From: Pseudomonadota bacterium
Lineage (GTDB): Bacteria > Pseudomonadota > Alphaproteobacteria > Rhizobiales > Xanthobacteraceae
Assembly: GCA_023387735.1 (NCBI GenBank)
Contig: JAEWHP010000046.1
Location: forward strand, 62,001 to 126,000
Length of the DNA: 64,000 nucleotides
Direction of reading: 5' to 3'
Of this stretch, positions 1 to 8,600 are shown piece after piece. The position numbers and the translations under genes are program-made. The number at the start of each line of letters is the position of its first letter. The first letter of the stretch is position 1. The notes under the pieces were generated by a model. The model worked only from the letters and a program-made list of their open reading frames with translations. It was not told the origin of the DNA and searched no databases.

Positions 1-851
1 GCAGGGTCGGTGCCGAGCCGGTCGACGAAGCCAAGCACCATGCGATCGAACTCGCCGCGAAACGGATGTTCGGGATCGTTGCGGACCTCCTCGAAGAACG
101 CGCTCGCCGAGGCCACGATCTTGGTCACCAGAAACTTGTCGGCGCGATAGAGCTTCAATAGCGTCGGCAATTCGGCGCGGATCTTCTCGCGGATCATCGC
201 CATGGTCTCGGCCTGGGTCAGCGTCTGGTGCACCGCCCGCAGGATATCGTCGAGCAGCCCCTGGTGCCGGCCCTCCTTGACGAAGGCGCGCAGCGTTCCG
301 GCGGCGAGCGGCGCGAGATCGATCGCCATCAGCTGCGCGGTGATGCGGCGGCTGACGAACGTCATCAGGCCGGAATTCTCCGTTGCCGCCACCGCTTCGG
401 GCAGCAGCCGCAACGCGAACCGAGCGAGATCCTCGCTGCGCTTGCGGTCGCGCAGCCAGTCGCCGATGAACGAGCCGAAATCGATCTGCCGCAGCTTGGC
501 TTCGACCGGCGCGGATTCGAGGAAATGCACCTCGATGAATTCGCCGAGCTTGTCGGCGATGCGGTGCTGGTTGCTCTGGATGATGGCGGTGTGCGGGATC
601 GGCAGTCCCAGCGGCCGCTTGAACAGCGCCACCACGGCGTACCAGTCGGCGAGACCGCCGATGGTGGCGGCCTCCGCAAAGGCCGCGATGAAGCCGAACA
701 CGGGGTGCACGGGCAGCATCGCCCTCGCGGCAAGGAAGATCGCAAACGTCGCCGCCAGCACGGACGTTGCCAGCAACTTCACGCGCCGCAGCTCGGCGGC
801 GCGCGCGGCGTCGCCGGGAGTGTCGGTGGCGAAAGTGGCCGGAAGGGTCAT
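1..851 (-). CDS. DUF445 family membrane protein (3' end outside window)
   Basis: The frame reads leftward from an ATG at 849-851 and stays open to base 1, so the C-terminus is missing. About 283 residues are visible. After a short hydrophilic leader there is a membrane segment at about residues 25-45. It is followed by the family hallmark GGLADWYAVVALFKRPLG and then by PHTAIIQSNQHRIADKLGEF. DUF445 (YjiN-like) proteins are inner-membrane proteins of unknown function, usually about 400-430 residues, so roughly two thirds is present. No other gene shares its transcript inside the window. The family call is firm; a cellular role cannot be given. Confidence 0.88.
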   Translation of the reverse strand, partial: MTLPATFATDTPGDAARAAELRRVKLLATSVLAATFAIFLAARAMLPVHPVFGFIAAFAEAATIGGLADWYAVVALFKRPLGLPIPHTAIIQSNQHRIADKLGEFIEVHFLESAPVEAKLRQIDFGSFIGDWLRDRKRSEDLARFALRLLPEAVAATENSGLMTFVSRRITAQLMAIDLAPLAAGTLRAFVKEGRHQGLLDDILRAVHQTLTQAETMAMIREKIRAELPTLLKLYRADKFLVTKIVASASAFFEEVRNDPEHPFRGEFDRMVLGFVDRLGTDP

Positions 852-906
852 GGCGGCTTTCGGAGAGATACACGCGCTTCAATCATAGCGCGATGCGCCC
901 ACTGCC

Positions 907-982
907 GTCATTCCGGGGCGTGCGAAGCACGAACCCGGAATCTCGAGATTCCGGATCGCCGCTTCGCGTCGTCCGGAATGAC
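907..982. repeat. Palindromic intergenic repeat, family A, copy 1
   Basis: The element starts GTCATTCCGGGGC and ends GTCCGGAATGAC, with the central palindrome GGAATCTCGAGATTCC around an XhoI-like CTCGAG. Two smaller hairpins flank the centre. Closely related copies lie at 42328-42410 and 61511-61591, and a half-element lies at 8901-8942. It fills the gap between the DUF445 start and the phasin terminator. Confidence 0.9.
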
Positions 983-996
983 TGGGCATACCCGAC

Positions 997-1025
997 AAAA
1001 AGAAGGCCCGCCAAAGCGGGCCTTC
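997..1025 (-). terminator. Rho-independent terminator of the phasin gene
   Basis: GAAGGCCCGC (1002-1011) pairs perfectly with GCGGGCCTTC (1016-1025) around a 4-nt loop. An A-run at 997-1001 becomes the U-tract when read on the minus strand. It lies about 30 nt beyond the phasin stop. Confidence 0.9.
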
Positions 1026-1053
1026 GAAACGGCAGTTGTCAGGCGGATCGCGA

Positions 1054-1530
1054 TCAGGCGGTCTTGGAATAGACCTTGGAGAAATTGTCCTGCGCGGTCT
1101 TGGCACCCTCGGTGACGAGCTTGCCGAGATACTCGGTGGTGGCCTTCGCCCGCGAGACGAACACTTCGCCACGCGCACGGGCCAGGTCCGACTGGATCTG
1201 GGCGGCTTCGCTCAGCGACTTGGCCGAAGCGAGCTTGTCGATGCCGGCGAAGAACGCTTCCGCGTCCTGGTAGAGCGCCTGCTGGATGTTGCGGCTGATC
1301 TTGGCGGCCTCGGCGACCGAACCGGCAACGGCGGTCTCGACGGCAGCAGTGACCTTCTCGGAACCGGCATGGAAGTCAGCGGCGCGAACCTTCGCGGTCT
1401 CGGCCTGCTTCTTCACGAAATCACGGGCGGCTTCCGGAACTTCCATGTTCTGGAGCTTGGTGAACGCCTCGGTGACGGGCGCGAAGGCTTCCTTGACGGT
1501 GTTCAGCACGGAATTGGTTTCGGTGGTCAT
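1054..1530 (-). CDS. Phasin family protein
   Basis: This 158-residue, helix-rich, alanine- and lysine-rich protein has no signal peptide. Its middle matches the Phasin_2 type (PVTEAFTKLQNMEVPEA, then ARDFVKKQAETAKVRAADF, and SLSEAAQIQSDLARARGEVF). Phasins coat polyhydroxyalkanoate granules in the cytoplasm and control their size and number. The ATG at 1530 is preceded by GGAG at 8 nt spacing. The gene is monocistronic, with a strong terminator at 997-1025 and a palindrome over its predicted -35 element. A PHA synthase operon lies just upstream (2380-3842), which supports a granule role. Confidence 0.92.
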   Translation of the reverse strand: MTTETNSVLNTVKEAFAPVTEAFTKLQNMEVPEAARDFVKKQAETAKVRAADFHAGSEKVTAAVETAVAGSVAEAAKISRNIQQALYQDAEAFFAGIDKLASAKSLSEAAQIQSDLARARGEVFVSRAKATTEYLGKLVTEGAKTAQDNFSKVYSKTA

Positions 1531-1602
1531 TGGGGTTTCTCCATCCTCAGGTTTGAGCTATGGGCTCACCCCGTCCGGATTGGCCCGGGGCACGCGTGTT
1601 GT

Positions 1603-1643
1603 GCCATAGTTAATGGTGCATCGCAACATCAATGTTGCGATGC
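1603..1643 (-). promoter_or_regulatory. Phasin promoter with 12-bp perfect palindromic operator
   Basis: GCATCGCAACAT (1618-1629) and ATGTTGCGATGC (1632-1643) form a perfect inverted repeat with a 2-nt spacer. Read on the minus strand, a -35-like TTGATG (1627-1632) and a -10-like TATGGC (1603-1608) are 18 bp apart, so the palindrome covers the -35 box. That geometry suits a repressor. The PHA-responsive regulator PhaR controls phasin promoters in related bacteria and is the obvious candidate, but its identity here is inferred. Confidence 0.65.
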
Positions 1644-1789
1644 GATATCACGAATCCGTGAATAGCACGATCGATGGGCGATTTGCCCGAAGAACCGGCA
1701 AAAGTTCCACTTTAGTCTAATGCCGGCACCGCCCCGCTACTGTGCATGGGGTTGTTCCGCGAGTTTTTGTCCGGGCGGCGTCCGGCCGG

Positions 1790-2383
1790 TCAGTGCTGGA
1801 CGGCGCCCGGCAACCCGTAGGCTTCCATCTGTGCCCTGACCTGCGCGACGTTGTGCCCGAGCACCACGATGTCGTGCTTCTTGCCGTCGGCATCCCTGAC
1901 GTGGTCCCGCAGCAGCGCCTCGGCCTTGAAGCCGAGACTTTCAAAGAGCGCGATCGCCGCCTGCTGGTCGACTGTCATCTGCACCGTCAGCCTCTCCAGC
2001 CCCGAGCCCAGAGCCAGCGCAAATGTCTCCTGCGACAGCGCCCGGCCGACCCCCTGCCCTCGGACATCAAGCGACACCACCATCCTGATGCCGCCGACAT
2101 GGGGCGACCAGGAATGCGGGTCGCACACCAGCGTGCCGCAACCGACCACCTTCCCGCCCTTCACCGCCAGCAGGCTGGTGATGGCGCCGCGCTCGATCTC
2201 GTTGACCCAGGCCGACAATACCTTGGGCTGGCTGATGTTGCGCGGCAGGAACAGCAGGTCGTGCGTCGGAAGCTTTTGCGCGAACGCCAGCACTGCGGGC
2301 TCGTCGCTGCGCGCCATCAGGCGGAATTCGATGTCGCCGGCGTCGGTCTTGACGTGGCGCGGATAGGAACGTGTTTCGCTCAT
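1790..2383 (-). CDS. GNAT family N-acetyltransferase
   Basis: The product is 197 residues and begins MSETRSYPRHVKTDAGDIEF. The acetyl-CoA binding motif A is visible as VVSLDVRGQGVGRALSQETF, followed by the typical AIALFESLGFK of GNAT proteins. The substrate cannot be read from sequence. The ATG overlaps the phaC stop by 4 nt, so it is translationally coupled as the last gene of a phaE-like/phaC/GNAT operon. A longer open frame continues upstream into phaC, but the overlap start and the family alignment favour this ATG. A role in PHA metabolism is suggested only by position. Confidence 0.85.
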   Translation of the reverse strand: MSETRSYPRHVKTDAGDIEFRLMARSDEPAVLAFAQKLPTHDLLFLPRNISQPKVLSAWVNEIERGAITSLLAVKGGKVVGCGTLVCDPHSWSPHVGGIRMVVSLDVRGQGVGRALSQETFALALGSGLERLTVQMTVDQQAAIALFESLGFKAEALLRDHVRDADGKKHDIVVLGHNVAQVRAQMEAYGLPGAVQH

Positions 2384-3465
2384 GTCGATCTCTTGCCCAG
2401 CCAGGAGTCCAGTTTCGGCCACAGCCGCTTGATGGCGTTGGCGCCGGCGACGAGGCTGACGTGACCGCCTTTCAGCATCACCTCCTCCTTCTCTTCGGAG
2501 CCAATTTTGGTGATCAGATGCTTTGCCGCATCGTAGGGCACGATGTGATCGTGCTCGGCGACCGCGTGCAGGATCGGCACCTTGATGTTGGAAAGCATCG
2601 CTTCGCGTCCGCCGACCGTCATGGTGTCGTTGTAGAGCTTGTTGTCCCACATCAGGTTCTTGGTGATGTCGCGGAAATACTCGCCGGCCAGCGGCAGGGT
2701 GTCCGTGCCCCAGCGATCCATCATCCGGTAGGCCTTGACGTATTCGTCGTTCCAGATGTTCTCCCAGAGCTGCACCTGGCCCGCGACCCGCGAAGCCGGC
2801 CGCAGCATCTCGAACGACTGCAGGATCAATTCGGGCGGCATGTTGCCGGTGCTGTCGATCAGGCGATCGACATCGAAATAGCGGCGGTCCGAGAAGTTCG
2901 AAAACAGCTTCATCTCGCGGAAATCGATCGGCGTGGTGAAGCAGATCAGGTTCTTCATCGGCCCGTCGTGGAAGATCGAGCCGTACAGCAGCGACAGCAC
3001 GCCGCCGAAGCAGTAGCCGATCACGCTGACGTCCTTCTCGCCGGAATCCTGCTGCACGCGGCGGATGCAATCCGGGATGAAGTCGAGGACGTAGTCCTCC
3101 ATCCGCAAGGACTTCTCTTCCGGCTTCGGAGCCGTCCAGTCCAGCATGTAGACGTCGTAGCCGCGCTTCAGCAGAAACTCGATGAAGCTCTGGCCCGGCA
3201 CCAGGTCGAGAATGTAGCCGCGGTTGGTGGTGGCCATCACGATCAGGATCGGCACGCGGTAGATTTCGTCCGCCATCGGCCGGTAGTGATAGAGGTTCAT
3301 GGTGCCGCGGACGGCCAGGATGTCTTTTGGCGTGGAGCCGAGCGATGGACCCGACGAGGAGAAGTATTCGACGCCCTTGATGCTGCGCTGGATCGCGCGC
3401 TGCACTTCGGACTGGACCCGTTCCGAGATGGAGGCGAGATCGAGACCCGCGGCAGGAGCGTTCAT
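2380..3465 (-). CDS. phaC: Class III poly(3-hydroxyalkanoate) synthase subunit PhaC
   Basis: The 361-residue length is that of class III PhaC, which polymerises (R)-3-hydroxyacyl-CoA into polyester on the granule surface. The lipase-like box is GYCFGG with the nucleophile at Cys152. Asp306 (AEHDHIVP) and His335 (KGGHVSLV) complete the triad, with spacing almost the same as in the characterised Allochromatium enzyme. The conserved VYMLDW strand and NMPPELI segment are also present. The start overlaps the upstream phaE-like stop as ATGA, and its own stop overlaps the GNAT start the same way. No frameshift or missing catalytic residue is seen. Confidence 0.93.
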   Translation of the reverse strand: MNAPAAGLDLASISERVQSEVQRAIQRSIKGVEYFSSSGPSLGSTPKDILAVRGTMNLYHYRPMADEIYRVPILIVMATTNRGYILDLVPGQSFIEFLLKRGYDVYMLDWTAPKPEEKSLRMEDYVLDFIPDCIRRVQQDSGEKDVSVIGYCFGGVLSLLYGSIFHDGPMKNLICFTTPIDFREMKLFSNFSDRRYFDVDRLIDSTGNMPPELILQSFEMLRPASRVAGQVQLWENIWNDEYVKAYRMMDRWGTDTLPLAGEYFRDITKNLMWDNKLYNDTMTVGGREAMLSNIKVPILHAVAEHDHIVPYDAAKHLITKIGSEEKEEVMLKGGHVSLVAGANAIKRLWPKLDSWLGKRST

Positions 3466-3842
3466 TTTTGCTCTCCCTCCGATGGCGGACGCCTGGTACG
3501 CGGCGGTCGCGGCGTGACGCTGCCGCTCGCCTGCGCCAGCGAGTTGTGATGCACCTGGTGCAGCAGCGCCTTGATCTCGTTGAGCTGGCCTTCGATCGCC
3601 TGGATGCGCTCCGCCATGCCGACCATCTGCGCCCGGCTCGGCAGGTTCATCGCCAGCAGATATTTCTCCATCAGCTCGCCGATTTGCTTTTGCGCGCCCG
3701 CCGTCGCGCCGCCAACCTGGTTCATCACCTTGGAAAATTCCGGCGACGTCATCGTCTGGTTGGCGAAGGAGTTGAACCCCTTCTCCATCTCCCCGATCAT
3801 CGTCCGCCAGACCTCGGCGGGATCGTTGCCCTTGTCGGCCAT
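3462..3842 (-). CDS. Short PhaE-like PHA synthase partner
   Basis: This 126-residue protein is encoded directly upstream of phaC with a 4-nt overlap and has a good AGGGAG ribosome site. Its middle resembles the C-terminal part of class III PhaE: EKYLLAMNLPSRAQMVGMAE, followed by RIQAIEGQLNEIKALL, a predicted coiled coil. Characterised PhaE subunits are about 350 residues, so this is a reduced version that keeps the LNLPSR and coiled-coil segment. The tail is proline- and arginine-rich. It probably activates or docks PhaC; the assignment rests on the motif and on coupling to phaC. Confidence 0.78.
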   Translation of the reverse strand: MADKGNDPAEVWRTMIGEMEKGFNSFANQTMTSPEFSKVMNQVGGATAGAQKQIGELMEKYLLAMNLPSRAQMVGMAERIQAIEGQLNEIKALLHQVHHNSLAQASGSVTPRPPRTRRPPSEGEQK

Positions 3843-4004
3843 TGCGCGCTCTCCCTCACGCTGACGAGCGCTTGCCACGCTTCGCTTGTTCCGCCCATAC
3901 CACACCGTTGCGCTGGACCGGTCAACCGCGGCGAAGCCTTCTGCGGTGCGGGAAACCATGCCATAGTTGTCAGACACGGTATCACTTGAGGGAAGACACC
4001 CGCG

Positions 4005-4919
4005 ATGCTCGCCCATCAGCCGCCCCAGATCGCCCGCGCCAATGGCATAGACATTTGCTACGAGATCTTCGGCGATCCGGCCGCGGAACCGCTGCTGCTG
4101 ATCATGGGGCTCGGCGCCCAGATGATCCATTGGGACGACGATTTCTGCCGCCAGCTCGCCGGTCGTGGCTTTCGCGTGATCCGTTTCGACAACCGCGACA
4201 TCGGAAAATCCTCGCACCTTTCCGGCGGCAAGCGCCTGACCGCGTTCGAACTGCTCAAGCTGCGGCTGTTGAAGATCCCGGTGGCTGCGCCCTACAAGTT
4301 GATCGACATGGCCAAGGATACCGTCGGCCTGATGGACGTGCTCGGGATCAAGTCGGCGCACATCGTCGGCGCGTCGATGGGCGGGATGATCGCCCAGGAA
4401 ATCGCGATCTCGTTCCCGCAGCGGGTGCGCTCGCTGACCTCGATCATGTCGACCACCGGCAATCCCAGGGTCCCGCCGCCGACCCGCGAGGCCGCCGCCA
4501 TGCTGATGGCGCCGCCGCCCAACACCAGGGAGGAATATTACGAGCGGTTTGCCCGGACCTGGAAAGTGCTGCGCGTCGGTTCCTTCCCCGAGGACGAAGC
4601 GCTCGACCCCTCGCGTGCGGCACGCACCTTCGAGCGCGGCCTCAATCCGGCCGGCGTCGGCCGGCAGTTGCGCGCGGTGCTGGCTTCCGGCAGCCGCAAG
4701 GAGCGGCTGCACCACGTCAAGATCCCGACGCTGGTCATCCACGGCACCGTCGATCCCTTGGTCCGCCCCGAAGGCGGCAAGGACACCGCAGCCTCGATAC
4801 CCGGCGCGAAACTCCTGATGATCGAGGGCATGGGCCACGCGCTGCCGATCCCGATGTGGCCGCAGATCATCGACGCGATCGACAAGCACGCCCACGGCGC
4901 AGCGGCGAAAGCGGCTTAA
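4005..4919 (+). CDS. Alpha/beta-fold hydrolase
   Basis: The 304-residue protein has the complete alpha/beta hydrolase pattern: an oxyanion segment LLLIMGLGAQMIHW, then RVIRFDNRDIGKSS, a nucleophile elbow GASMGG with Ser124, an acid in VIHGTVDPLV and the catalytic His in GMGHALP. The MGLGAQ and DNRDIGKSS pattern is common in hydrolases of the aclacinomycin methylesterase/RdmC-like group, but the substrate is not predictable. The gene stands alone on the plus strand and its stop overlaps the stop of the facing gene by 4 nt. Confidence 0.85.
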   Translation: MLAHQPPQIARANGIDICYEIFGDPAAEPLLLIMGLGAQMIHWDDDFCRQLAGRGFRVIRFDNRDIGKSSHLSGGKRLTAFELLKLRLLKIPVAAPYKLIDMAKDTVGLMDVLGIKSAHIVGASMGGMIAQEIAISFPQRVRSLTSIMSTTGNPRVPPPTREAAAMLMAPPPNTREEYYERFARTWKVLRVGSFPEDEALDPSRAARTFERGLNPAGVGRQLRAVLASGSRKERLHHVKIPTLVIHGTVDPLVRPEGGKDTAASIPGAKLLMIEGMGHALPIPMWPQIIDAIDKHAHGAAAKAA

Positions 4920-5590
4920 CTCTTCGTTGCGATCCAGATCACGTGACGCGCGCCGCCGCCCCTCCCGGTGGCGCGAACGTTGACTTCGTTGACGTCGAAG
5001 CCCGCGCCGCGAAGGCGTTTCGCGAACGTCGCGTTGGGCCCGGACGACCAGACCCCCAGCACCCCGCCCGGCCGCAACGCCGCCTGCGCAGCGCTCAACC
5101 CGGCTGAACTGTAGAGCGCGTCATTGGCCTTGCGGGTCAGCCCTTCCGGCCCGTTATCGACATCAAGCAGAATGGCGTCGAAGGCGGCGCGGTGCGAACG
5201 GATGATTTCGGTGACATCGGTTTCCCGGATGCTGACGCGGGCATCGCTCAGACTGTCGCCAAAAATTTCCGCCATCGGGCCGCGCGCCCAGGTAACCACC
5301 GCCGGCACCAGCTCGGCCACCACGATCTGCGCCTTGCTGCCGAGCACGGCAAGCGCTGCACGCAGCGTAAAGCCCATGCCGAGCCCACCGATGAGCATAT
5401 GCGGCTTCGCGACCTTCTCGATCTTCTTCGGCGCCAGCGTTGCGAGCGCGGCTTCCGAGCCTGAAAGGCGGCTGTTCATCAGCTCGTTGGTGCCGAGCAT
5501 GATGGAGTACTCCTTGCCGCGGCGCATCAGGCGGAGTTCATCCTCGGTGCCGGGGATGCGGGCGGTGTCGAGTTTTTCCCAGGGAATCAT
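4916..5590 (-). CDS. Spermidine synthase-like SAM-fold protein
   Basis: The product has 224 residues. It carries a methyltransferase-type nucleotide-binding loop LIGGLGMGFTLRAAL, an acidic strand end VVAELVPAVV and DAILLDVDNGPEGL, the equivalent of the spermidine synthase catalytic aspartate region. The N-terminus (GKEYSIMLGTNELMNSRLSGSE) lacks the usual spermidine synthase beta domain. This looks like one of the short spermidine-synthase-like proteins of unknown activity common in rhizobia rather than a true aminopropyltransferase. It converges with the hydrolase gene over 4 nt. Confidence 0.75.
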   Translation of the reverse strand: MIPWEKLDTARIPGTEDELRLMRRGKEYSIMLGTNELMNSRLSGSEAALATLAPKKIEKVAKPHMLIGGLGMGFTLRAALAVLGSKAQIVVAELVPAVVTWARGPMAEIFGDSLSDARVSIRETDVTEIIRSHRAAFDAILLDVDNGPEGLTRKANDALYSSAGLSAAQAALRPGGVLGVWSSGPNATFAKRLRGAGFDVNEVNVRATGRGGGARHVIWIATKS

Positions 5591-5628
5591 GCTGGGCTTT
5601 TAGCATGGTCTCTCAACAGCCGTTCAAC

Positions 5629-8600
5629 CTACCCGCTCGCCCAGACGTCGAGCACGTAGCGGTTCTTGGTACCGAGATCGTCGATCCAGCGCAGCCCTGC
5701 CTCGGCGTCGGCGCCTGACTTCTCGCGATAGATCGCGACCAGCGCGGCCTTGACGTCCGGTTCCATCTTGCCGCCGTCGCCGCAGACATAGACGATCGCG
5801 CCCTGCTCGATCAGGTTCCAGACGCGGTCCTTCTGCGCGGCGACGAGGTGCTGCACATAGGTCTTCTGGCCGTTCGCCCGCGAGAACGCGGTGTGCAGTT
5901 CGGTGATTCCATCGGCGGCGAATGCTTTCAGTTCGTCGGCGTAGAGAAAGTCCTGATCGGGATGGCGGCAGCCGAAGAACAGCATCGCCGGGCCGAGTTT
6001 GGCGCCTTGCGCCTTGCGATGCGCGCGTTCTTGCAGGAAGCCGCGGAACGGGGCGAGCCCGGTGCCGGGACCGATCATGATCACGGGCACGGCGGGATCG
6101 TCGGGCAGGCGAAAGCCGGCCTTGGTTTCGCGCACCGTCGCGTGAATGGTATCGCCGACACGGCGGCCGGCAAGATAGTTGGAGCAGACCCCCCTGTAGA
6201 CGCCGCGTCCCGAACTCGCCGGCGCTTCCACCACGCCGACGGTCACACTGCAACGTTCCGGGTCGATTGAGGGCGACGAGGAGATCGAATAATAGCGCGG
6301 CGCCAGCAGCGACAGCATCTCCAGATAGGCATGGAACGGCAACTCACACGCCGGATATTCCTCCAGCAGATCGAACACCGACTTGCGCTTGGCGAGGACG
6401 TCCGAACGGTAGCGCTCCGTCGCGGCAGCATCGTCACCGACATAGGCCAGCAGTTTCGGCTTGGTGACGGGACAGCGCGTGTGCTCCGACATGATCTGGA
6501 TCTGCTTGCGGGTCGCGACCTGCTGCAACTCGACGAATTCGGTGAGCAGCCGTCCGACCGAGACGGCGTCGCCCACCGGCAATTGCGCGCGGCGGCCTTC
6601 GGCGACCTGCAGACGGATCTGGTCGGCCGGCAGAAAGCCGAAGCGGCGGGCGACGGAATCGACCAGCGCCGGGTCGTTGCGCGGCACCACGCTGAGATGA
6701 TCGCCGACACGGTACGTAACCCCGGGCGGCAGCTGCACCTCGATGTGCCGGGTCGAGCGGTCGGAGCCGTTGGCGCCGGTCCGGTTCTGCAGCTCGGAAT
6801 TGACCGACACCTTCATCCGCGCGACGCCGCCCGCGGCGACAATCGTGTTGACGGCCGAGGCCGCGACCGGCTCGATCGAATACAGCGGCGCGTCGTCGGC
6901 GCTGCGCGTGATGTTCGACGCGAGACCGAACTCCTTGGCCGCCGCCGGCCCGAGCGATGCGAACCACTTTTCAAACTGGCCGTCGAGATCGCTGCGGGCA
7001 TCGCCCTCGCCGCGGCCGTAGACGCTGCGCGCGCCATGCGCGGCCAGTTGCTCGTCGATGATGCGTGGTACGGACTGGTAGGTCGCCGCCCAGTCGCTGT
7101 TGCCGCAGCCGAACACGGCGTAGCGTACCTTGGCGAACGCATTCTTCGGGATGTCGCCTTCGAGCCATTTGACGAACTGCGTGGCGTTATCAGGGGGCGC
7201 GCCATTATAGGAGGCGCAGAAGATCAGCACCCCGCCCTCCTGCGGCAGCTTGCCGACATAATCGTCAAGCGCACCCAGCTTTGTGGCAAAGCCGTTGACC
7301 TCGGCGAGGTCCGCGACGCGCGTGGCCAGTTCCTCGGCGGTGCCGAGGTTGGAGCCGTAGAGCACCAGCAGTGGCGTGTTGTGTCCGGGCCGGGTCCGCG
7401 CTTTCGGCGCCGCCGCGTTCGAGGCCGCTGCAGCCACGGCTGCACGGCCGGCGAAGGCGCCGCGGTCCTTGTCGGCACGCGGCCTGACCTTGATCTTGAA
7501 GCCTTCGGGCTTGACGGTGAGCGTCTCTTTCAGATGCATCTGGTAGCGGTGCGGATCGATCAGCTTGAAGCGCTGCAGGATCATGCCGATCGCGAGCGCC
7601 GCCTCGTGCATCGCGAAGCCGCGCCCGATGCAGGCGCGCTGGCCGTTGCCGAAGGGCTTCCAGGCGTTGATGGGACGCTTGGCCTCGGCTTCGCGGCTGA
7701 AGTTCTCCGGATCGAACGCATCGGGATTCGGCCCCCAGACGCTGGGATCGCGGTGCAACGCCATCACCAGCACCGTGATGAAGGTGTTCTTCTTCAGATG
7801 GTATTTGCCCCCGATGGTTTCGTCCTTGAGCGGCGCGATGCCATAGGCCGGCGCCGGCGGCCACAGCCGCAGCGCCTCCTTCAATATCTGCGTGATATAC
7901 GTGAGCTGCGTGACCTGCTGATAGGTCGGCTTCACGCTGAGGTCCGGCCCGAGCACCCGGTCGACTTCCTCGTAGGCCTTCTTGAGCACGTCGGGATGCT
8001 TGAGCAACGCATAGATCGTGCACGACAGCAGCCCGCTGGTGGTCTCATGTCCCGCGATCAGGAATGTGTTGATCTGGTAGCGGATGTTGACATCGTCGAG
8101 TTGTTCGCCGGTGGCGCGGTCGACCCCGGTCATCATCGCGCCGAGCATGTCCTTCTTGCCTTCGGCGGCTTCGGCGTTGCCGCGGCGCTCTGCGATGATC
8201 TCGTCGACCATCTTGTTCATGAAGGCTACGTCCTGCGCGAGGTCGCGGCGGCGTTTCTGCAGCCACAGGCCTTCCAGCGGAATGCCGCGCGTCATCATGA
8301 TCGTCTCGAGCGAGCGCACCAGCGACTCGACGAACGGATGGTAGTCGCGGCGGTAGAATGAGTTGAAGCGATAGTCGAAGCCGCAGAGGCCGATGGTGTC
8401 CAGCGTCAGCGCGGTCATATCGTGAACGACGTCGATCTCCTCGTCGCCGTTGAGCCGTTCCCACTTCTTCACGAGTTGCTCGGCGATATCGACCATGCTC
8501 GGGTGATAGGACTGCATCGCGCGGTTGCCGAACGGCTGCAGCAGGATGTTGTGCGCCTTGCTCCAGTTCGGTTCGTTGGTATCGGCGGTAAACAGCCCGT

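Noticed and set aside
2384..3070. Upstream extension of the GNAT frame deep into phaC
   Set aside because: The extension is the out-of-frame reading of phaC, and the GNAT fold begins at the overlap ATG.
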